DNA of 64,000 nucleotides from Coenobita brevimanus (Eukaryota > Arthropoda > Malacostraca > Decapoda > Coenobitidae), in assembly GCA_032717465.1 (NCBI GenBank), contig CM064732.1, forward strand, positions 35,715,015 to 35,779,014. Direction: 5' to 3'. Shown here piece after piece: positions 57,649 through 64,000 of the stretch (within the stretch, counting starts at the first letter, position 1; every line of letters starts with the position of its first letter). A model generated the notes under the pieces. The model saw only the letters and a program-made list of their open reading frames with translations, had not been told where the DNA came from and did no database searches. The position numbers were made by a program, and so were the translations under genes.

Positions 57649-58044
57649 AGCCTCAGTGGTACAGTGGTAAAGTGTGCGTTTTCGTACACTGGAGAGTGAG
57701 GGTTCGTGCCTCGCCAGGGTAATAAGCTTTGGAAGCGTTCTCCCGGCCATATACTGCTTTGGCGAACACCAGGGGTGTTGTGGTTGAACCACTGTCACAT
57801 ACTGTAAAGTATGTTTGCACCCAGTCAGCTTGTGCAGGCCAAGTACACTTGGTTCACAGACTACACACACATCCAAAGCCGCTACTACACTACAATCACA
57901 CTTACAAGCACTTCTCACCTTACATACAATCTCTACCAGACAGCCTAAGCCACTTGGTAGAGATACATAGGCTGTACCTTTTCCTACTTAAGTCGGGATA
58001 GGCCGGTCCTGCAGTGGATACTTAAACGGTTGATGATGATGATG

Positions 58045-58045
<1 letters not shown>
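57647..58045 (+). mobile_element. tRNA-derived SINE, copy 3
   Basis: Best head of the three: GGAGCCTCAGTGGTACAGTG then GTAAAGTGTGCG, an anticodon-like loop TTTTC, and B-box-like GAGGGTTCGTGCCTC. The body and the GATGATGATGATAT tail are as in the other copies. Flanked by (TA)n on both sides. Confidence 0.9.
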
Positions 58046-58083
<38 letters not shown>

Positions 58084-58130
58084 TAGATATATAGATTAAT
58101 ATAGATAAAGATATATATATATATACAATT
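58046..58130. repeat. (TA)n and (GATA)-like microsatellite
   Basis: TA array with ATAGATA interruptions between the SINE and the mariner element. Confidence 0.9.
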
Positions 58131-58472
58131 TACACACGAGAGAGGACCCCAAAATTCCTGCAATAGATCGATAGTTTGGGAAAATTAAATAGTTCCCCGT
58201 TGCACTGGTTAGCACCATTTGCATGCAATCTGGAGAATCTTTCTGCCAGGTGGCAGTGCACCAACGGGGTCACGTCTGTATTTCTGGAGGCCATTCTCTC
58301 TTTGTGCACATGGCTTCTGTGATTGTCGTCCTCACACCACTATGAGAAGTTTGAATGAGCAAATAGTATCTGCAGTAAATTCTGTTTTTGCTCGAGAAAT
58401 CTATGGCTGAGGAAGTGACAATGCTTGAGGAAGCTTTCAAGGAGCAGGCTATGAAAAAACACATATCAATAA

Positions 58473-60083
58473 ATGGTGGCTGGGGAATGGCTGGGAGAAG
58501 GAGGGAGGTGAGAAGACAGGAAGAAATCAGTAGGATAGAAGTTGTGGAAGCAATGAAGAAAGTTAAATTGGGGAAAGCCCCAGGAATTGATGGAGTGTGT
58601 GGTGAAATGCTGAAGCATGGGGGAGAGATAGTAGTAGAATGGATGTGGAAGATGTGCAGATTGGCCTGGGAGGAAGGTAGAGTCCCGGAGGATTGGAAGT
58701 CATGTATAATTATTTCCTTGTACAAAGGAAAAGGGGAAAAAAAAAGTGTGTGGTAATCATAGGGGCATTTGTCTTCTTAGTATAATAAGAAAAGTGTATG
58801 GTAGGATACTTATAGACAGAGTTAGAGAAAGAACAGAGAAATTAGTTGGAGAAGAACAGGGAGGCTTTAGGAAGGGAAGAGGTTGTGTAGATCAGATATT
58901 CATTCTTAGATCTTTAGTGGAAAAGTTTCTAGAGAAGGGAAGGAAGTTGTATGCGGCTTTCATGGATTTGGAGAAAGCATATGACAGGGTGGATAGACAA
59001 GGATTGTGGAAAGTGTTAAGAATATATGGAGTAGATGGGAAGTTGTTGAATGCTGTGAAGAGTATGTACGATGGTGCGAAGGCTGCAGTGCATGTGGATG
59101 GTGAACTAAGTGAATTTTTCTCTTTGAAAGTTGGTTTGAAACAGGGATGTGTCATGTCTCCATGGTTGTTCAATCTGTACATGGATGGGGTAATAAAAGA
59201 GGTGCAAGGTAGGGTAGTGGATGTTGGAGTGGCCCTGGTGAGAGAGGATAGTGTTTGGAAACTCCCTGTACTGTTGTTTGCAGATGATACTGTGTTGTTG
59301 AGTGAAGACGAAGGGGAGCTGCAAGGCTTGGTGGATGAGTTTGAGAGAGTGTGTAAGAAACGGAATCTAAAGGTGAATGTAGGGAAGAGTAAAGTGATGG
59401 TCTTTGAGAGAGGTGAAGTTAGTGAATGTACAGCGAGGTTGGATGGTGAGGAATTGGAAAATGTGAGTACGTTTAAGTACTTGGGTAGTGTGATGAGTAG
59501 GGATGGAGGTTTGGAGGGTGAAGTGCTTGAAAGGGTACAGCAGGGAAGAAAGGTTGCTGTTTCTTTGAAAGCAGTGATAAGAAACAGGGAAGTGAGCATG
59601 GAAGTGAAAAAGTTACTACATGACAGTATTGTGATACCAACTCTAACGTATGGAAGTGAAGCTTGGACATTGTTGGAAGGACACAAGTCAAGAGTGAGAG
59701 CAGTGGAAATGAGTTATTTAAGAGGAGCCTGTGGAGTCACGTGGAGAGACAGGCTGACGAATGAGGATATAAAGGAGCGTTGTGGTGTGGATGTGGATGT
59801 GATAGGAAGCGTTATGAGGAACACACTGAGGTGGTTTGGCCATGTGGAGAGGATGGAGGGTGAAAGACTGACGAAGAGAGTGTATGTGAGTGAGGTGGAG
59901 GGGGGAAAAGGAAGGGGGAGGCCAAGGATGAGATGGAGGGATGGGGTGGAGAGGTATATGAGAGAGGGGGGTGTGAGTTGGGAGCAGGGCAGTGAAATGG
60001 CGGGGGACAGGGCGACTTGGAGGCGATTTGTTTGTGGCCACCCCAAACGGGATTGAGGCGTCTGGCAATAGATAGTTAGATAG
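58473..60083 (+). mobile_element. RTE-like LINE copy C, 5'-truncated, inserted in mariner
   Basis: AATAA at 58468-58472 is repeated at 60084-60088, a 5-bp target duplication. The element starts at GGTGGCTGGGGAATGGCTGG, corresponding to 41490 in copy B, and ends with GATTGAGGCGTCTGGCAATA and a GATAG tail. Only the polymerase and C-terminus are present. Confidence 0.85.
58476..60056 (+). pseudogene. Reverse transcriptase of RTE-like LINE copy C (one frameshift in an A run)
   Basis: The first frame has RRQEEISRIEVVEAMKKVKL, GKAPGIDGVCGEMLKHGGE and VPEDWKSCIIISLYKGKGEK. It shifts in the A run at 58736-58744 into the frame 58746-60056: CGNHRGICLLSIIRKVYGRI, EEQGGFRKGRGCVDQIFILR, AAFMDLEKAYDRVDRQGLWK, VGLKQGCVMSPWLFNLYMDG and VLLFADDTVLLSEDEGEL, then STFKYLGSVMSRDGGLE, LTYGSEAWTLL and the C-terminal RNTLRWFGHVERMEGERLTK to CGHPKRD. 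Apart from the homopolymer shift it is complete and well preserved, the youngest-looking RTE copy here. Confidence 0.9.
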
Positions 60084-61095
60084 AATAAGTGGTACGCCCG
60101 TTTTAAGAAGGGCAACATATGAATTCGAGAGTCGCCATGCCCTGGCCGTCCTTCAAACTCTCAAACAGATGGAAACATAAAAAAAAAAAACGACAGGTAA
60201 TCTTGGAAGACCGTCAGTGCACTATTGACAAACTATTCAAGACCACAGCCGTTTCTTGGGGTTCAGTCCAACGGATTGTGACACAAGATCTCGTCATGCA
60301 TTGAGTTTTGGCATAGTTCATCAAGTTTTCTAAAAGATCATAAAGCAAACCATGTGAACGTGTCAGGACTTGAAAGGGCAATTAAGAAATTGTACATAAT
60401 TTCTTTCAAATGTCATTACAGGTGATGAGACCTGGGTCTACAGGAATGGCCCCGAAATGAAGCAGTAGTCCAGTCAGTGGAAGACACCGGTATCTCCAAT
60501 ACCGAAAAAAGCACCTCCATCACTAAGACAGTGTTAATCTTTTTTGTTTGTTTTTTTTTTGTTTTTTTACACTGAGTGAGTAGCCCGAAAAGAAATTGTT
60601 CCCGTGGACAGGATGTGAACTAGCAGTTTTACATTGCACTTCTGAGGTGTGTATGGGAAAGCATGAGGCACAAGAGTCCAGAAAAGTGGCGCACCCAGGG
60701 ATGGCTATTGATCACAACAATGCCCCAGCTGACATGGCACTGAGAGTTCAGCAATTTTTGACCAAGTAATGTCACTGATGCTCCATACACACCGAAATCA
60801 CCACAACTCGCTCTTTGTGATTTTTTCTTGTTCCTGAAGATCAAGTTAGAAGAAAGGCAGAAGATATGACAAGTTAGAATAACTCCAGGAAAAGACGCAA
60901 GTATCTCTTGACAAAGTGACGAGAGATGACTAGAAGGAGTGTTTATAGGATAAGGAGAAATGCAGGGACAAGTGCATACTGTAGCATCTCAAGGAGAGTA
61001 CTTCGAAGGAAACTCAAATGGATATGCTGTAAGTCCGTAATGAAGTTTTTTGTTAATAATTCCGGGAATTTAGGGATTTCCCCTCGTATATCATA

Positions 61096-61099
<4 letters not shown>

Positions 61100-61172
<73 letters not shown>
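61100..61172. repeat. (GT)n microsatellite
   Basis: GT array of about 36 units abutting the mariner's right end. Confidence 0.95.
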
Positions 61173-61173
<1 letters not shown>

Positions 61174-61189
61174 GCACAGCTGACACTGG

Positions 61190-61985
61190 AATAAGGAGAT
61201 AAATAAATGGTGCCAGGCACAACAGACCTCACCCAACAGCAGTTATTTTTTTTTCTTTTGAAACTGACTCGTTTCTGCCATTTAGTATCAGTGCACAGTT
61301 AAATGTGAGGTGATGGCACAAATGTTTTCAAGTTACGATTTCTGGAAACCCGTGATCTTGCATTTGACTTTTCTAGGTAACTCAAGGTTAAAGGTCATGC
61401 TGCTAAATGAAAGCTCATATAAGAATTCTCATATCTTGGTAACAGTAAATATCTCTATTTTCAACAAGTTTCCAGTTATATCCCCCTGAATATCCGTTGA
61501 TTTTGACCTTTCAAGGTCACTTACGATCAAAGGTCAATGTACCAATTAAAGACCATTATGGGTTTTCCTATATGTTTATAATAGTAAATATCTTTCTATC
61601 TTCAACCAGTTTCGAGTTAGGCTATAGCCCTTTTGATGCTGTGACCTTGAGTTTGAAGTTTCAAGTTCATTCAGGGTCAGAGGTCTTGGTACCAAATGAA
61701 AGCCTATATTTCGAGTTCCTGTATATTCACAATAGTAAATATCTCTATATTCAACCTTTTTCAAGTAAGAACCCTCTGAAAATCCGTGACCTTGATTTTG
61801 ACCTTTCGTGGTCACTGGATTAACTCCAAAATTTAATCACCTTTTGGGGGAAGCAGTGTCCACATATCCTGAAAGTTTCACCTAATTTCATTCAGCTGTT
61901 TTCAGGTAATGTTGCCAACTAAGATACAAACAATGAAACTTGACCAAAAGCAATACATAGTCGACTCCGTCCGGACAAGGTAATT
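61190..61985. repeat. Dispersed repeat with internal ~145-bp tandem units, copy 2
   Basis: Same order of phrases as 18200-18965: a start with GGCACAACAGACCTCACCC, units near 61347, 61488, 61637 and 61779, and an end with CCGTCCGGACAAGGTAAT. The AGGTCA half-sites are less perfect here (AAGGTTAAAGGTCA, CGATCAAAGGTCA). Confidence 0.75.
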
Positions 61986-64000
61986 GTCAGAAATTTATTT
62001 ATTCAAGTCGGTATCCTCACTTGGGGCACCAAAAATGTGTCAGAAAATTCTTATACGCTCCTTTGTCTGACGTGTGTTAACCTAAGACAACCTTAGGAGG
62101 ATTAGGTGTAACTGATACTCCAACTCACCTAGTTATTATTCTCCTATCTCCGAGCTAATACCCCATAGAATTGGCCAATTCATAAAGGTTACATAGCTAG
62201 AAAGAGTTGGACAACAGATGACGACGAGCCTGACGTTTAGGTCGGTTGCCTGGGCTGCCAAGCGTCCTTGAGGTGTATATTTACAGCGTGCTAACTCAAC
62301 GATTTCTAGGAACAGAGTCACAACATGGCGAGCTTCTTCTCCCCTCATAGGATTTGAAGAGATGCCAACTATTTATTAATTACAATGCTAAATGCAGTTA
62401 GATTACATCATGATATATTCAGAGCGAATCTAATTAATCTTAGTTTTACAGTAATTAAACTAAAGCCAAACCAAATATTCCCTTTATCTGTGTAAATATG
62501 TAAAATCCACATCTGCTTTTTACGTGAGGCTTTTCATCCTCAGGACACGTCATCTACCGTGCAGACGCAGTTTAGGTCAATGGAACTTTCCAAAGCAATT
62601 ACATGTGTTTACAATATTGTTGTCCACAAGGGTTAAACGCAATAGCATTTAATTTATTAATAATAGGAATTATTAAAGAGAACACAATCTCTGGGTTACA
62701 AAAACTGCCTGAACAGTTATTAACGATCTCCAGGTTTTCTTCTGCTTCTAACCAGGGATGACTTTTTTAAAAAGTAAAGGGCACAACCGCTCTGGGGGAA
62801 ATATTTCCCACAGTTTTGGGGCCAGGCGAAATGATACGCTGTATCATGTAATATGACCCTTAGCCAGGTGTTCTCTCTATAGGTCTCGAGAACCCGTTGC
62901 TGCAGCCCTTCTAGGTCGTGCATCTTGACCCATTTGGTCTCCACCATTTACTGTCTCTGGGGGTAGCCGTTAACTCAAGAGGTACCAGTTTATTAATAGC
63001 TTTTATGTTGGTATGTCCCCGACATTTTTTTATTACGAGTCTCAGCACCCCCTCTGAATCTAGATGCGTGGACACACTTTAACTAATGGCCACTGGGATC
63101 TTGGTTGTTCTGTTTTTACTAAGACCACATCTCCTATGTTTAAAACAGACTTGTTGCTGGCAACCTGAGCCCCATAAAATCTTTCTCATAGGCTCAAAAG
63201 ATATTCTCCACTCCAATGTCTACTCCATGTATTCAATATCCTTTTCAGACATTGATATCCCTCACACAGATGTTGTCGTAATTCATTATTTCCTATGGTA
63301 GGATCATCTACTTCCTCCTGGATATCCACACAAGGCACCAGATGGAGCTTTCTGCCATATAACATATAAGCCGGTGTCAGTGCCTCAATCGAAATGCTAG
63401 TGTCATCTAGATAGGTTGGGGGTCTATCATTAATCCTAGCTTCAATTTTAGTTATCACTGTTCTTAACTCGTCTCTTGTGATCTTAGTTCTGTGTAAGGT
63501 TTTCCTTAGGCAGATTTTCACGGTACCAATCATTCGTTCGATAAATCCATTTTGCCATGGCGCTTTTGAAGCTATGAACTACCAGGTGCAATTTTGGATT
63601 TCCAGCGCCAACTTAACCTTTGAGTCATTCATTATATTTAAAAGTAGAGGTGCTGCTCCAACAAAATTGGTTCTGTTGTCGCTTATTAACTTATTAGGAC
63701 AAGACATTCTAGCGGCAAACCTTCTAAAGACATTCAGGAATGTCTCTGAACTCAGATCTTCTGCTGTTTCTAGATGGACTGCCCTTGTGTAGGTGCATGT
63801 AAACAGACATATATACACCTTATGGGAAAATCCCTCACCTGTAAGCGTTATAGCCCCTGTGTAATCAACTCCAGTTACTTTGAAGGGCCAACTTACATTT
63901 ATCCAATCCCTTGGAAAGGTAGGTGGTCCTGGATAGTCATATGGTCGTTATTCATACCTCCTACATGTAATGCAACCTTTGAGATATTTCTTTATGACCT
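61986..64000 (-). mobile_element. BEL/Pao-type LTR retrotransposon, 3' part, cut by the right window edge
   Basis: Minus strand: integrase and C-terminal pol (64000-62943), then about 900 bp of non-coding sequence expected to hold the 3' untranslated region and LTR. TGTCAG occurs at 61989 and 62038, and TTGGTGCCCCAAGTGAGG on the minus strand (about 62013-62030) resembles a primer binding site. LTR limits cannot be fixed from one copy. Confidence 0.6.
62943..64000 (-). pseudogene. BEL/Pao integrase and pol C-terminus, partial, one stop
   Basis: From the window edge: C-containing zinc-binding remnant, VTGVDYTGAITLTG (first catalytic Asp, near 63865), VYICLFTCTYTRAVHLETAE, KLISDNRTNFVGAAPLLL (second Asp), then TAG at 63579-63581, and in the same frame FIASKAPWQNGFIERMIGTV (catalytic Glu), ARINDRPPTYLDD, EALTPAYMLYGRKL and RHWSGEYLLSL. 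The C-terminal domain typical of BEL/Pao pol follows in other frames (RRCGLSKNRTTKIPV, LRLVIKKCRGHTNIKAINKL). Gly in the usual SDNGTNF is Arg here. Upstream protease and reverse transcriptase are off the window. Confidence 0.85.

Larger units (their letters stand above)
58330..60960 (+). pseudogene. mariner transposase, decayed and interrupted
   Basis: Part 1 (58330-58472): KFCFCLEKSMAEEVTMLEEA and FKEQAMKK, the N-terminal helix-turn-helix. Part 2 (60084-60960): KWYARFKKGN, PGRPS, QVILEDRQCTIDKLFKTTAV and SWGSVQRIVTQDLVM, then VTGDETWVY-type (near 60418), KEIVPVDRM, KSGAPRDGY, DHNNAPADMALRVQQFLTK (near 60710) and SPQLALCDFFLFLKIKL (near 60800). The first Asp (GDETW) is intact; the second motif reads HNNAPAD where HDNAPAH is usual. 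Many stops. The T-rich block at 60537-60565 looks like a small expansion. Confidence 0.75.
58131..61095 (+). mobile_element. mariner element split by RTE copy C
   Basis: Left end ACACGAGAGAGGACCCCAAA and right end (reverse complement of 61050-61095) ATACGAGGGGAAATCCCTAA look like imperfect inverted ends. The transposase is encoded in two parts, 58330-58472 and 60084-60960, separated by the RTE insertion. Without that insert the element would be about 1.35 kb, normal for mariner. Confidence 0.7.

Noticed and set aside
58892..59686. 264-codon minus-strand frame
   Set aside because: Antisense shadow of the RTE copy C reverse transcriptase.

Overview
This window is eukaryotic intergenic DNA with no convincing host gene. 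Very dense dinucleotide arrays ((TA)n, (CA)n, (GA)n), decayed trinucleotide arrays and Jockey-type retrotransposons with motifs such as RSPNAPPEPSLFDSL and HFAAADW suggest a decapod crustacean, probably a crab. That assignment rests on memory of similar sequences and was not searched. Almost every open reading frame with a recognisable motif belongs to a transposable element. Most of the rest are translations of simple repeats.

Layout. 1-1690: RTE-like LINE (copy A, minus), cut by the window edge. 5498-8950: Jockey-like LINE (family 3, minus) split by a 1142-bp solo LTR with a 5-bp target duplication. 9489-12699: a TIR-bounded DNA transposon encoding a broken protein of a family I cannot name (FDTAAANTG ... 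CRHH ... GSSSGPDI), itself holding a 596-bp MITE-like insert. 12717-12835: a perfect-sized foldback. 13-19 kb: microsatellites, pyrimidine tracts, (ACC)n arrays and tandem-unit repeats. 19591-26054: a second, larger copy of the same DNA transposon, whose left TIR is split by a 3-kb LINE. 26.2-28.8 kb: a tRNA-derived SINE split by a Jockey LINE (family 2). 28.9-33.4 kb: microsatellites, a repeated composite module and another SINE. 33449-36486: Jockey family 2, followed by a near-identical 307-bp copy of part of itself lodged in a tRNA-Ser-like sequence. 38868-44250: Jockey family 3 split by RTE copy B. 44345-46970: Jockey family 2 with a 16-bp target duplication and an in-frame loss of the reverse transcriptase core. 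47-51 kb: a 28-bp minisatellite and microsatellites. 52201-56230: a CR1/L2-like LINE whose main frame has one stop codon. 56491-57597: Tc1/mariner-like remnant. 57647-58045: SINE. 58131-61095: mariner remnant split by RTE copy C. 61190-61985: tandem-unit repeat. 62-64 kb: BEL/Pao pol remnant.

How the parts relate. The region is a stack of nested insertions, seven of which can be read directly with their order: LTR into Jockey 3, MITE into DNA transposon 1, LINE into the TIR of DNA transposon 2, Jockey 2 into SINE, RTE into Jockey 3, RTE into mariner, and a LINE fragment into a tRNA-like head. The item I consider most likely to be new is the DNA transposon family seen twice (9489-12699 and 19591-26054). 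Both copies have GGGTG-type ends flanked by TA, and one has terminal inverted repeats of about 430-460 bp. Both carry the same non-standard transposase-like gene.
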